DNA of 64,000 bases from Anthonomus grandis grandis (lineage: Eukaryota; Arthropoda; Insecta; Coleoptera; Curculionidae). Under the pieces are notes generated by a model, which saw nothing but the letters and a program-made list of their open reading frames with translations, was not told the origin of the DNA and searched no databases. Numbering within the stretch: position 1 is the first letter of the stretch; each line of letters begins with the position of its first letter. This document shows positions 35,962 through 48,120 of the stretch, in pieces. A program made the translations under genes and the position numbers. The stretch covers positions 40,293,131 through 40,357,130 of the forward strand of contig NC_065548.1 of the NCBI RefSeq assembly GCF_022605725.1, written 5' to 3'.

Positions 35962-37405
35962 CTAAAATATAGTAAAACAAGCAGTTTGAACAAAATTTAC
36001 TGATTTATTCGCACATGGACCACTTTTGTGACACCGTGAATTACATTGCATATTTGCTTTAAAGCACTGACATCTTTTGCTTTTACATTGAGTTTTAGAT
36101 GGTTGGCATGGTAGAGATTCTAAAGATACTGCCTCCCTTACTGATATAAACTTATTTTTATTTATTTGATCCAAAGTAATAAACCCAGCTGTTGTTTTTT
36201 TTATATCTGATCCTAGACATTAAACCACGATTTAATAATACCTCCGACAGTGCCAACCTGATACACTCCATCTTTAATGTCCGTTACGACATTAATAAGG
36301 TTTTGAGGATTCCCTGGACTGCGATCAACTTTATCAATGTTAATAAGGACGCATTCACCCACATCAACATTAGGTAACATTTTTTTTGTCGCAGCTACCA
36401 TTTGATCAGCCTGGCGCTTTTGACCTGCAAATTCTGATAACTGTTGCGCCTCGATTGTTTTCGAATTATTACATATATTACACATCGTTTTATTTATCGC
36501 GCATGAAAAATCTACAGTAAAGTTACACATTTCACATACAATTGCTGGCGCATTATAAATTAGCTCTTGACATTCTACACATAAATCAGAACTCTGCAAT
36601 TCACCAATTTCGCTTCTCATTGGAATATCCGGGCTTCGGGTATAAGGATATCATCGCAAACTGTGTGTTCTTGACTGGTAATATTAAGAGTATCATTTTT
36701 TTTCTGATAAAATATCATTCATATTTTTCCCATTATTTTGATCATATAAAGCAGTATTATTTTCAGTTTTTTCTAAACCATCATCTGAATCTGCTTTATA
36801 CTCAGGGTTTTCCTGATTTGCACTTAGCTCGTTGGTAAGTTCTTCCAGCTTTTCTTCCGTGGATATAGTTGGTACTATATATGGTGGAAGGCTAGTAGAC
36901 TGAAGATCTAATTTGGAATCACTTTCAAATAAGCCTTAAATGGGGTTCTACCTATCACTCGGTATAAAGAATTATTTTTCTGCCACTGTACGAAGTAGCA
37001 ACCTGCTGACCAAGCTGTAGTATTATTATCCCTCGTCCAAGCTCTAATCATATTTTCTACATCTTGATTAGCTCTTTCGAGCTAGTCAAGACTGCTTGAC
37101 TGACTGCTCTGAGTATGTCGGGGTCTACCATGTATTATATGTAACTGCGGCCAAAGCAATCTCAACTCTTCTATTATTTTGCAAGCAAACTCTCGGCCAT
37201 TATCGCTTTGCAAAATTGAAGGGGCACCAAATTGTAAAAAAAATCTTTATTAGTTCTTGAGCAACTTCAGTGGCATGATCGTAGAGGTCTTAGGCATATA
37301 TACTTAGTGGCATGATCTTGAAAATTCAAAATCCACTTGAATTTTCCATCAGCAATAGATTGTAAATCGATTAAATCTACTTGTCCTCGAGTCATAAAAG
37401 AATGA
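35962..37405 (-). pseudogene. KRBA2/Ginger-like integrase of a DNA transposon
   Basis: The integrase core begins near 37395 with MTRGQVDLIDLQSIADGKF (first Asp). It continues with LQSDNGREFACKIIEELRLL (second Asp, about 37215-37180), HGRPRHTQSSQSS and ERANQDVENMIRAWTRDNN (Glu, about 37080-37035). A 408-bp uninterrupted frame at 36620-36213 follows with a cysteine-rich finger (CVECQELIYNAPAIVCEMC) and VGECVLINIDKVDRSPGNPQNL. The tail at 36174-35962 ends with a CxCx repeat (CKSKRCQCFKANMQCNSRCH). This domain order is that of KRAB-A-domain-containing protein 2-like/Ginger-like proteins. The core is frameshifted; the C-terminal third is well preserved. Confidence 0.68.
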
Positions 37406-37410
37406 GTTAG

Positions 37411-37600
37411 AATTGGCTTCACCACAACTTACAATGGCACCTCGTCTTGCTAGTTTATTAGTTCGTTCATTGCCCTCTATAGCCTGGTGTTCTGGGATTC
37501 ATCTTAGTCTCACTTCCTTGTGTGCTACCAGTCTTTCTAATGCTTTACCATACCTCTCCGCTTGGAACACTGTGGTGTGTTTCTCTAGCAGAAATATTAA
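37411..37600 (-). pseudogene. LINE RNase H fragment
   Basis: On the minus strand ALERLVAHKEVRLRWIPEH and then EGNERTNKLARRGA match the end of RNase H of Jockey-type LINEs ('W+PGH.GI.GNE.AD.LAR.GA'). The Asp of 'NE.AD' is replaced by Asn. It is a short orphan piece between the integrase gene and the plus-strand LINE. Confidence 0.65.
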
Positions 37601-37639
37601 TCTGAAGTATATGTCGGTAACATCATCTAATGATACTGA

Positions 37640-38250
37640 ACATTCGTTAGATTGCTACTTCTGCATCAGTGTATATGTTGGAAATTGTAGCAGAGTGTTC
37701 CTAAAACATTTACGTTTAAAGTTTGAAGCTTACTACAAGGTCCAGTGTTTCCTGAAGCCGGGCAGTTCAAGCAGTAAAGTGATTAGGACAGCATCAAATT
37801 TAGTTAAGGACTTTACGAAAGAAGATTTTTTAATAGTAATGTTAAATGGAATTTTTTCTTCATCTGATGTTTTAAAAAATTTAATTCAAAATCATGTTGA
37901 TACAAACACTTTAGTGATGACAAGCCCTTATACTTATTTAAACCATAATGTTATCTATAATAGTAATAAGGCCCTTTATCGTATTTTTCATGCAAATAAT
38001 ATTAATCTGTATGGGATTTTAGAGTCTAATCACGCCAGTAACTTTGGTTCAGACTTGACATCATTATTACATGCACATATTTTCAAAAATTTTAAAATTA
38101 ATATTTCACCGAATAAATTGTCTTTGAATCATCAAATTAATGAGTCTGAACTGATTACTGATCGTGAATTGAATTCTTCTTTTTTATACACATGTCCACG
38201 AAGGTTGAATCTCATTCATGTTCATATTCTACTAGTAAGATTGAATTAGC
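37640..38250 (+). pseudogene. LINE ORF1 with SGNH-esterase-like domain
   Basis: Within the open frame reaching 38249, VQCFLKPGSSSSKVIRTASN, then FTKEDFLIVMLNGIFSSSD and NTLVMTSPYT resemble the SGNH/GDSL-like domain found in ORF1 of CR1-type LINEs: 'KPGA....', then 'D.v.i..GtND', then 'i....P'. The Asn-Asp of the third block reads NGIF here, so the active site is not intact. The start of ORF1 is missing on the left. Confidence 0.6.
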
Positions 38251-38289
38251 TCTTCGAAACGCTTAAGTATCTTTATTCTTAATATATAT

Positions 38290-40935
38290 TGTACTTCTGA
38301 CTGAGCACTGGTTGAGACCTAGTGAATATTTTTTAATATCTGATTATGTTCCTATATCAAATTTTTGTCGTCAACAATCTATACATGGAGGAACAATGAT
38401 CTTGGCTAGGCAAACAATTGAAATCATTTTTTGTAATATTGATAAGTTTGATAATCTTCTGTTAGAGAATGTTTTTGAATTCTCTCTTTCTTTTTGTAAG
38501 CGTTTTAATTTATATATTCTTTGTGTTTATAGGCCACCTACAGGAGATATTGCTATGTTTTTGGACAAACTTGATTTTCTTTTATCCCAGTTGTCCCTAT
38601 ACTCTAAGATTATATTGGCTGGTGACTTTAATATCAACTACACTGATGAAACCTTGCCACTTACTTCTCTTTTAAGTATTTTAAATTCTTACGACTTGAA
38701 AATGCACGTTCTTTCTCCCACACGAATAACTTCTTCATCTGCAACTACAATTGACTATTTCTATACAAATTTTGATGACGTTTTATGCACAGTACTCCCA
38801 TCTGGTATTTCCGACCATGAAGCTATTCTTGCTAAAATGCCATATAATACTGTATTATCTTCATCTCATTATATGGGAAGAATTTTCAGCAGGAGAAATT
38901 TCAATGCTATTTCTGCTGCTAAAGCTTCGGTAAATTGGAATGCACTTGAAACGACTTCTGACCCACTTACTTTATTTTTTCAAGTTCTGTGTGATAAGAT
39001 CAATCAGTGCTTTCTTAAAATGAGGCTTAAAACTAAGAAACGAAAACCATGGGTACAGGAGACCTTAGAATTTCAGCTAAAAACCTCCGTTTTTTGACTA
39101 AATTGTGCAAATATACCACAAATGAAAATATCCTTGTATATCATCAGAAATACCGTAGTCTGTACAGAAAGACAATTAAAGCAGCAAAATCTAATTATTA
39201 TAGGGATCGCTTAAATATGTCATCAAATAGGCAAAGAGAGTGTTGGTCGATTATTAATGATTTTAGACATTGCCATAGAAAAGTATCTGAAGTTAAGACC
39301 TGACATTTTAAACGACTATTATTGTGATATACCTAATATCTTGCTTAAGGGCATTCGTAGTAACATTGATCCCTTACACTATCTTCAACAAGTGTCGGTT
39401 GAGTATTCATTTTTCTTTCAGCCTGTCGACCTAAGTAAAAAAAAGTAAGTAAATAAAGAAATCACCCGAAGTAAAAAATGAAATCAAACGCCTAAAAAAC
39501 CATAAATCATCTGGAGCTGATGGGATATCTTCGAGGTTTTTACTCTTTTTGCCTGATTCAGCCTTAAATGCTTTAGTTTCTGCCATAAACAATTCTTTAC
39601 ATATTGGCATTTTTCCTTCATGTATAAAAGAGGAGAGGTTATCCCTCTTCATAAGGGTGGAGATGTGATCAGCTTTGTAATTTCCGTCCCATTTCTATTG
39701 TGTCTACCCTCTCTAAGATAGTTGAAAAACTTGCAAAAAGCAGAATTTTGTCCTTTTTACATCATAATGGCATTTTGTCTGCAAATCAGTTTGGATTTCA
39801 AGCCAGTAAAGAAACTCATGATGCTGTTTTTAGCTTTTTGGAGAGCGTCTTTGTGTCCTTGAATTCTGGAGAGTCATCGGCGGCAGTGTTTTGTGATCTA
39901 TCCAAAGCATTTGACTGTGTGGATCATGGAATACTGTTATCTAAGCTCGATAAATATGGTTTTAGGGGCGTAGCGTTGCGATCTCTTGAGTCCTATCTAT
40001 CAAATCGTACTCAGAAGGTTACAATGTCTGGGCGTTTGTTTGCTTCTAGATACCTAAAATGCGGCGTTCCCCAGGGTTCAGTGTTGGGACCACTGTTATT
40101 TTTACTATATATGGATGACTTGAGTTCATTGAAACTGCAGGGCAAGTGGTTCAGTTTGCTGATGATACCACCATACTATGGAGCCATGAAAATTCAGATT
40201 ATATTAAGACTTGTATTCTTGAAGACCTTCAGATTTTATCAGGGTGGTGTGCTTTCAACAGGCTCGTGTTTAATGTAAGAAAGACGTCTATTATGGGATT
40301 TAAGTGCGATGTTCAGGGTCTGATGTTTGACGAAAATTCCCTCTTGCAGAATAAAGAGTGCTGCAAGTTCCTAGGAATTACCATTGATGGTCGCCTTCGG
40401 TTTGAAGATCATATTTTACATTTAGCTGGGAAATTATCTTCTGGATGTTTTGCAGTAAGAATGGCAAAACAAGAGCTGGGAGGGGTGGTTGCATGTTCAG
40501 TATACTTTTCACTTATTGAATCTCATAACCAATAAGGGGCTACTTAACATTATCTTTGTTATTCAAAAAAACGCAGTTAGATACCTGTGTTCTGCTAAGT
40601 TAAGAGATTCTTGCAAACCCCTCTTCATTTCTGAAAAAATCCTAACTCTTTTTTCACTCTTTATCTTGGAAACAGCTGCTCTTATTCACAAAATTTCCAA
40701 ACTACCCTCTGACACTGGCCATTTGACTCGTCGTGTAAATGATGTTCCCCTACCTATTCCTACGTCTTCCCTTACCAAAAACTCATTAATTTACATAAGT
40801 AAAAAAATTTACAATCATGTTCCTCTATGTGTTAGACATATATCGGATGTTAAGAAATTTAAAAGAGAATTAAAGACGCTTTTATTAGCTAAAGCATATT
40901 ATAACCTGGATGACTTTTTTAATGATAGGTTTTAA
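38290..40935 (+). pseudogene. CR1/Jockey-like LINE ORF2: endonuclease and reverse transcriptase
   Basis: The apurinic endonuclease occupies 38290-39000: LLTEHWLRP, YRPPTGDIAMF, LAGDFNINYTDE and PSGISDHEAIL are family motifs. A linker with KPWVQETL and YRSLYRKTIKAAKSNYYRDRL follows in the next frame. RT spans 39700-40540: STLSKIVEKLAKSRILSFL, NQFGFQASKETHDA, FCDLSKAFDCVDH, GVPQGSVLGPLLFLLYMDDL, then after a frameshift VQFADDTTILWS, where FADD is the catalytic box. The C-terminal domain runs to 40935 (VIQKNAVRYLCSAK, KIYNHVPLCVRHISDVKKFK). Frameshifts near 38255, 39098, 39300, 39650-39700, 40146-40278 and 40535 inactivate it, but motifs are well conserved. Confidence 0.88.
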
Positions 40936-41180
40936 CCTTGGACATGTTGGAAAGTTTTATTTTTCCTTTTTTCTCTCTAGTTTTGTCAACAAGTTTACCT
41001 TTATTTAGTAATTGATTGTTTTGTTTAGTTATCTTTAATTCAAGTATGTTCAAAAAGTTTTGTCTTCTTGTATTTAATTTTGTTCATTGTTTTGTCAATT
41101 TTTGAAATTGTATTTTTGTTTTGTTTTTTTAGCTTGTAGGATGCTTGTACACAAGATTATTCTTACGTAATATAGCACAT

Positions 41181-41205
41181 TTTCTTTCTTTCTTTCTTTC
41201 TTTCT
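41181..41205 (+). repeat. (TTTC)n simple-repeat tail of the LINE
   Basis: Six tandem TTTC units close an AT-rich 3' UTR (40936-41180), the expected 3' end of a CR1-like LINE. Confidence 0.7.
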
Positions 41206-43150
41206 ATATATCCAGACCACAGAAACTGCAGTCCAGTCTGCTATTAACATAAGGCTATGAAGACAATGCGCGAAAGATGTCGCGAGGTAGGAGGAGCGGT
41301 ATTAATCAACCTAGCGAATATACCAACTTCAACATCTACGAGTCGCTTTCGTTACTAAGTTTCCCCAATGCAGTAACTTTACTAAAATGTGTAATTTCAC
41401 ATAGCATATATAAATGGGTTGTTTCTTGAGTGACAATATTTAAATAAAAAACTTATCTTCAATTTTTTTATGGGATCTGCATCTTCACAGAACTTATGTG
41501 TTTCTAGTAGTATTTGCACGTTTGCCCTAAATATTAAGGAATTTTATTTTAATACATACCTGTTTGATTTTATACAAGACCAACACCAATGAGAGCAAAT
41601 AAAAGATGTTGTAAATGTCAAATCAAAAAATAAAAATATAAATCAGGGATCCTTATAATGGTATTATGTATATATATCACTTTTAAATGAAATGTAGTCT
41701 TTTTAGGTTTCAACCTTTTTAATTGTAAGTTATATTCAAAGGCGACTGACCTTAATCTCTCAAACATGAATAATGGAACTACACATTCAATTATAGTTAA
41801 TTTAGTCTGAAACTTTTATTTAAAATATTCAAGTATATCATAATAAAAGAGTTATTAAAATTTATAATTTTTCTTTATGTTTCGGATACCTGTTTTCACC
41901 ATACGGCTTAGGAGATTATTTAAAGCTTCTTATATATTACTTTGTTCTTTGAAACGCTAAAATTACCTCTCTTGCGTATATTATAAGCCCTTTGTGAGCT
42001 ACTTTGTATAATCCGCTAAAATAATGATGCATCCCTTCAGGATATTATATACGGTTGGTTAACTCTTCTGCCATAAAGATCGGATCTGCTTAGACCGAGT
42101 ATCGTAAGTATCTAGTTTGCATCTATAACTTCTTTCGGAAGAAAATTTAAAAAATTGGCGTATGTGCATAGAATGTGCATATGATAGTTAAATGACGAAT
42201 TTAGTTATTTTTTGTCATGAGCTTTTATGAGTTTTAGTCATAAGTTTCTTATTTTAAACAGAGCATAGCAAATCTTTATTTGTGTCTGGGATCAATGATA
42301 TTTTTTACCATTAAACCATAAATATAATTTCAGTCTAGAACAGATTTGTAGTTTTGCATTCAGTAGTTGCTGATATATTTTAATTTGCATTTCAACTTTT
42401 TTTATCTAATGCAATCGACCAATTTTTAAAAGGTCAACATTTTCTTTAAAAAAAAAAAAGAACTTAAAAAATTCAACCATTCAACTACAAAAATTTTATG
42501 AATATAATAAAATTGACACGTAAAAATCTAGACATGGGCTGGGTACTAAAAGTTGCGCTTGCTTGCTGTTGTAATGTGACGAGTGTAACTAATTTTGCCT
42601 AATTTATATTTAACATTTAATTTTTAGTAGGTAAAATAAAGAAAACTCTAACTAAAGGTCTTAAAGCTATGCGATTAAAAATTAAAAGTTAGATTACTAC
42701 CATACATATATCTTATATAATTTTATCAATCTCTGCTATCTGGTGTTAGATGGTCTATCTTCCTAAAACCAACAATGTTACTAGCATTTTAACTTTTCTC
42801 TAGAGCATATTTTATTAAAAAATTCATCGAACCATTAAATAATAACTTAGATAAAACAGCTAGCTATCATTTTTTACATAAAACAGAATGTGGTAAGTAA
42901 AAACATGAAGGGGAAGTTAAAATTATTTTATTTCAATACACAAATTATCAATAATATGATATTAGGTCTTGAATATATACATAATGAAACATGGTCAGTT
43001 TAATAAGCTCATCTTTGTAGCTTGAAAGGCACATGCGTTTCTCTCATAAAAAACTATTTGGTAAAAAAAAAATCATCAATTAGGGTTCACCTTGATACAT
43101 TGCTCACCTAGTGATAGTTTATTGACAAAGAGAAGTTAAGACACCTTATT
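41206..43150. other. Unrecognised AT-rich stretch
   Basis: Nothing coding or repeated that I can recognise. Confidence 0.55.
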
Positions 43151-43154
43151 TGTA

Positions 43155-43678
43155 CATTTATTAAGAGGATATAAGCAGTTTCTGATTCTTCTCCAGATCT
43201 TCTTTAAGTTGTAAAACTCGTTCCTTTTGTTTTCTGTCTCGTTCCTCCTGCTCCTTTTTAAGATTACCTTTTAAATTAAGTAAGTCATTTTTCATGGTTC
43301 GAATCAGGTCTTCATTTTCTTTCTTTAGGTCATCTTTGATGGTCCTTATCAGATCTTCATTTTCCTTCTTCAGGTCAGATTTAATTGCCTTTAGTAAATC
43401 TTCCTATTTCTTGTCTCGCTCTTCTTGTTCTTCCCTCTGCTTGCGATCTCGTTCTTCTTGTTTGCGGTCTCGTTCTTCTTGTTCTTCCTTCTGTTTACAG
43501 TCTCGTTCTTCTTGTTCTTCCTTCTGTTTGCGGTCTCGTTCTTCTTGTTGCGGTCTCGTTCTTCTTGTTTACGGACTCGTTTTTCTTGTTCTACTTTTTG
43601 CTCGTCAAACTTCCTTAATATCAGCTCCATCAATTTCTCGGTCTCCATCTTGGCCTGACTTCTTGTTAAAGGCATCCA
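43155..43678 (-). pseudogene. Gypsy Gag N-terminus with Glu/Arg/Lys-rich repeats
   Basis: The frame starts at 43675 (MPLTRSQAKMETEKLMELIL) 26 nt downstream of the primer-binding site, then becomes a long charged coiled coil of repeated KQEERDRKQ-type units. The DNA shows tandem copies of TCGTTCTTCTTGTTCTTCCT on the plus strand (43440-43580). One frameshift near 43550 moves the frame; further on the coil continues with KKENEDLIRT units to about 43170. It is cut off before the Gag core. Because it sits behind LTR family A, it is probably the gag of the element whose pol is at 25250-28200. Confidence 0.65.
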
Positions 43679-43700
43679 CTAAAATGAGCTTCCAAATATC

Positions 43701-43717
43701 CTTTACTTCTGACACCA
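43701..43717 (-). other. Primer-binding site
   Basis: Minus strand TGGTGTCAGAAGTAAAG starts two bases after the end of the LTR (...CGTTACA), the usual place for the tRNA primer. I did not identify the tRNA. Confidence 0.7.
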
Positions 43718-43719
43718 AT

Positions 43720-44242
43720 TGTAACGAAATTCGGGAACACACTTTTATTGTCAACGTCAAAAACACTAACCTAACTCGCCTTGACTGTCGTTTAGTTGTT
43801 TCCAAGGTAAAAACTGACTAAACAATTAAAACTGAATGAATTGTCACGAAGCGCGTTCTTTTTAAAACCCGATGGAACAGTTTCGAAATATTTAGAATTA
43901 TCTTCATTGTTTTTGCCCAAAGAGACCCATAATTTTAGGAGAATACTGACAGTGAAAGCAAGCAAGTATACAAATTCTAGAAAATTAGAACTACAGGGAT
44001 TTACAATAATATAACCTAAATAACCTAAATTGGTCCCAAAATGGGGCTCTCGAACAAGATGAACTACTTAAAAACTAAACACTATACATAAAAATAATAA
44101 ATCAAACGTAAGTAGAACCCTAAAGAAACCCTACGAATCAACTTTAACTACAGAATACTAATTGTACAAAAACTAAAAAGAATAAATCTCCATGAGTAGT
44201 AACCAGTAGTTCGATGCACCTGTATCGACATTTTCGTTAGTA
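43720..44242 (-). repeat. 5' LTR, family A
   Basis: The plus strand begins TGTAACGAAATTCGGG. The sequence aligns along its length with 24741-25230 and, inverted, with 51043-51513. About 30 bp near 44195-44228 are absent from the other two copies. No ATAT is seen at the outer end, so this flank has diverged or was rearranged. Confidence 0.8.
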
Positions 44243-44913
44243 AGTTCATAAGGGTCTTCCACGCAGGGCTTTTTATATTTGGGTGTTAACTTGCTGTTAA
44301 ATTTGATCGACTTTCCCGATAACTGAGTTGTAATCTCTATTTTAATGGGATATATCTCTAGTCCGCAAAAATAGTCGCTTCGTAGAATGAAAAAATTTCA
44401 GCCTTCTGAAGGAAGTACTTCTGCTAGTTGGTTATTTGCTTATCATGGAGAGAAGCAATATCAAGTATGTGCCCCTCTACCCCTCTACCCCCATAAGCTC
44501 TTGGCAGCGTTACCCATTTTATCGCTGATTTCGGATGATGGGTTTTGAACTTTATCATCGTTGTTCGAGTACTTATTCTAACTTTTTAATAAGTCAATCT
44601 CCGTCCATTTGACTATTCAAAATGGGTATGTCACCAGTAATGTAGCATAAGTGTTGATGGCTTTGATCATATATTCTATTCTTATCATTTAGCCTCGATT
44701 TCAAGATATTGTTAAGACCGATGAAGTATTTTTGTGTGGTTTTCTGTTTAATGAAACTATAATAGGTTCGGATCGATTGTTAAAAACCAAGGAATTTATA
44801 TATTTCACCCATTTCCAAGGGCATGATTAACTCTCTGCTTCAAATCCGGTGATGTGGACCCACTTAGCATTGTTTGTGTTCTGCATTTGCCTAGCCCAAC
44901 ATATATTATAAGT
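44243..44913. other. Unrecognised stretch
   Basis: No recognisable coding sequence. Somewhat less AT-rich than neighbouring gaps. Confidence 0.5.
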
Positions 44914-44993
44914 TAATATTATTATAATAATATTAATAAAAATAATAATAATAATATTAATAATAATAATAATAATAATTATTATTATTATTA

Positions 44994-45050
<57 letters not shown>
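44914..45050. repeat. AAT/ATT microsatellite with a palindromic switch
   Basis: 44940-44980 is mainly (AAT)n and 44981-45050 (ATT)n, so the tract switches strand and can fold into a hairpin. The ATT half directly abuts the 3' end of the R4/Dong-like LINE; on the LINE's strand this is a (TAA)n tail. Confidence 0.85.
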
Positions 45051-45059
45051 TTCAGCCAA

Positions 45060-47240
45060 AATGGCTCGGACTATATCCCAGATACTCAAGTACCAAAGGG
45101 AATGAGCTCTGTGGGAGCGCTTACTAGGCTAGCGGGCCCGTGGTGACGATCGATGATGTTGGTTTCCAGAAATTTCCTTAAAATTCGGGCTGAATTTATT
45201 GCACCGCTTTTTGTAGCTCTCCGTTTATATGTTCATTGAGAACTAGTTCTTCAATGCTTCTTTGCAGGTTCTTTGGTATGACTCTCGTAGTCGATATTAT
45301 AATTATTATCGTTCTAACAGTATTGACTTGCCATCGCCTCTGTAACCTCACTTTTAGGTCGCGGTACTTTAAAATTTTCTCCGTGTGATTTTAAACTAAA
45401 TTGTTAGTATTGGGAATATCCACTTTGCTAAGAGATGTTATCTTATGTTGCCTATCAACTAAAACAAGTCAGATGTCTTATTACTTACAGTTTAATCAGT
45501 TATAAGAGTACGATATCAACAAAGCCTAAAGTTTGCATTTCCCAGAGTTCTTTCTGGAACATACTTATAACAAGGACGCTTTTCATTCTGCACAAGTTTC
45601 AGTTTTAGAGCGAGTCCTTGAAGTATAATTTTTGCTACCGCATTGTATCTCTCTTTGTATTCTGTGGGCGCAAATATTTGGGAACCTCCTGTTGCGTGCT
45701 GGGTTGTCTCAGATGTTTGGCATTCACAATATCTACATCGGTCATTTTCAATACCCTCTGCTTCGGGAAACATCAAAACAACATAATCCTGAGATCAGCC
45801 AATAATTAACATGTTCTTGTATGAGCTATTCTGTTTTCAGTTTTGTATTTTATCATTTACTTTTCTAGATCGATAAATCCTCTTCCTTCCTCGCATCGTG
45901 GTAGCGTACTTCTCTTAACCGCACTTCTAGGATGATGGTATTGTAAGTAATATATTGTAGTAAATAAGTAGCCCAGCACTGAACAAGCGTATGTGTTAAT
46001 TATCCTATGAAGATTTTTGCTATTAGGTTCTGTACTTAGCAACTGTCTCATCCTTTTTTGAAATTCTGTTATAGGTTCTTTTTTTATAGTCCGATAGTCG
46101 ATTCTTTATGCTTGTTTAACCCCTAACTACTTATAAGACTCCCCTAATTACATTGATTGGATCCAGATTCCATTCTCCATCTGATAATCACTTTGATTAA
46201 CCTTTTTGGATAATAATAGTCCGACACTTAGCTGCCAGTAGTTTTAGGTCATTCATATAAAGCAGATCGGTTATTTTAATGATATCGGCATTGTTGTTTT
46301 TGATAGAATATCCATAGTGGGTCGAGTTAAATTTTCGTGATAAAGAATTTATTGACAGATAAAACCAAAAAGGACATATCACTCCTCCTTGAAATATACC
46401 TCTTTTTATTCGGATGGGTTGCATTCTGATATTGTAGGTTGCTTCATTTAGTTGCATAGTAGTACTCCACGTTAATATTGTGTGCTCTAAAAATGAGTTA
46501 TATGTGGATTGATTTTATAGATTTTTAGTAGCAGAAGAAGCCAATAAGGCATGGAGTCAAAGCCTTTTTTATAGTCTATATAAGTCATAAGAAGGTTTTT
46601 TTTCTTGGTATAGGCTTGACTACCTATTGCAGAGTCAATGATCAGTTGCTTTTTGCATGCCATAGCATTCTTTATACACCCCTTTTGCTCATCTGCAATA
46701 ATTTGGTTGTGTTCGCACTGCTCGTAAATCCTCTGGGTAATACGCGAAGTAAGATTCTTATACATCGTTGGTAAGCAGGTAATTAAGCGATATTTTGCGG
46801 GATCCTATTTATTAAGATCGTCTTTGGCCAGAAGATAAGTTGATCCCTGTGTAAAAAAGAAGAGCACTAATTAAGGATTAATCAGGCTGAATATTTCAAG
46901 CTGGTCTTTCCAGAACTGCTAAATAACTTCTTTAGTAGGATATGTATTGCTTTTTGTAGTTTTCAGGTACCTAGAATTAAGATTACGATTAAATGTTTTT
47001 TCTTGTTTGGTAAAAAGTGCATTATCTTGTTTTCTTTTATTGCTTTGCTTGTATCGTTTTAAACGAGCAGTATATATACTAAGTTTTTGTTTGAGTGTAT
47101 CTAAGCAGTGTTGCACAGTTGTGTTTTCTGCGTTAGGTTGGACGTATATGCTGTTTTTAGAAATTATTTGCTTTATCGTGTGTAGGTTCTACTATACATC
47201 CATGGTTGATGTATCTGCCACAAACTCTGAGAGAATGATT
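45060..47240 (-). pseudogene. R4/Dong-like LINE (restriction-like endonuclease type)
   Basis: From right to left on the minus strand: LKQKLSIYTARLKRYKQSN and FTKQEKTFNRNLNSR (47095-46975); RT entry with LPTMYKNLTSRITQRIYEQ and DEQKGC (46780-46680); YIDYKKGFDSMPY (the first catalytic Asp region); IRIKRGIFQGGVICPFWF; then the catalytic box as LLYMNDLKLLAA near 46265, where the second D of YMDD is N. A CCHC-like finger (CRYCECQTSETTQHATGG) with YKERYNAVAKII is at 45735-45630. A PD-D/E-type endonuclease region (LIDRQHKITSLSKVDIPNTN-like, in a shifted frame) lies at about 45470-45390. Many stops. The end abuts the TAA microsatellite. Confidence 0.78.
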
Positions 47241-47639
47241 CTGTTAAGTAAACCTATCAAACCTAGTTTTTTCGTTGAGCTAACCGTTGGTAGTATGGAC
47301 CTATTAAGCGGATCAGATCAGATCACATTAATAAATTATAAAAGATTAAACTATTATAAACATTATTTATTAATTTATGAAGAAAAATACAAAATATACA
47401 CTTATCTTATCTATCTAAAGATTTATAACTAGTTAACTTACCACCTTAAAAACTATCTAAGGATGGTAACCGAAATTTTTCTAACTTCGAACCTGCGAAA
47501 CCGATGTATTTAAGAGAAAAGCTCCTATGCAAATTTACTAAGGCACTGTTGCAAATAAAAATAAAAAACCTTATTTCTAATTGTCATTGAGAAAATAGCA
47601 CTATCGATTGGTATATTCACCAACTTGTAAGTAGAAAAA
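47241..47639. other. Unrecognised stretch
   Basis: Its right part is AT-rich non-coding. 47241-47330 may still belong to the 5' part of the R4-like LINE (frame with SDPLNRSILPTVSSTKKLGL). Confidence 0.4.
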
Positions 47640-48120
47640 AATATTTAAATTGTTAAAAAATTCCTACTGGACCCGATCCTGGAATGACTAAATACCACTC
47701 CTTTTTATTTCGAAGGTCTTATACCTTTCATAAGAAGTAGAATCATTTGCAAAAAGAACACAGTTGTTCCTTTGGATGTGTTAAACAAGGTTATTTATAT
47801 AAATCAGGAACAAGGTTGGCTTCAGTACAGAGGTCTCAGAAAACCTCCATACTTTACAAGCGGTTCATTTAAGACATCCTCATTGTGCAGAGACTGAGTT
47901 CTTTCAGTGAGATAGAATCTCATTAGTGTCACACCTTTGGAATCAAATCTGTATATGAATAATTTGAATAACAGAATACCATGCAAAATACACGCACAAA
48001 TTAAAAGCCTTGGTGAGATGTACAGGGTACAAATGCATTCAAGCAAGTCTCAAAGCTATTGCACACCCTAGTTTCCAACTCCTCGATTGGTTCCGATAAA
48101 ACAGACTGTTTTTAAAATAA
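47640..48120 (-). pseudogene. LINE reverse transcriptase palm fragment
   Basis: On the minus strand GVTLMRFYLTERTQS, NEDVLNEPLVKYGG (the 'v..GVPQGS' position, damaged), FLIYINNLVQHI-like and NCVLFANDSTSYER follow the order of LINE RT motifs; the last is the 'vLFADDT' box with D to N. It lies on the 3' side of another LINE's C-terminal part (48244-49184), so it is a separate or rearranged copy. Confidence 0.6.

Noticed and set aside
43294..43821. Long plus-strand open frame rich in Ser/Arg/Leu
   Set aside because: It is the complement of the repetitive gag coiled coil; the open frame follows from the tandem repeat and does not resemble a protein family.
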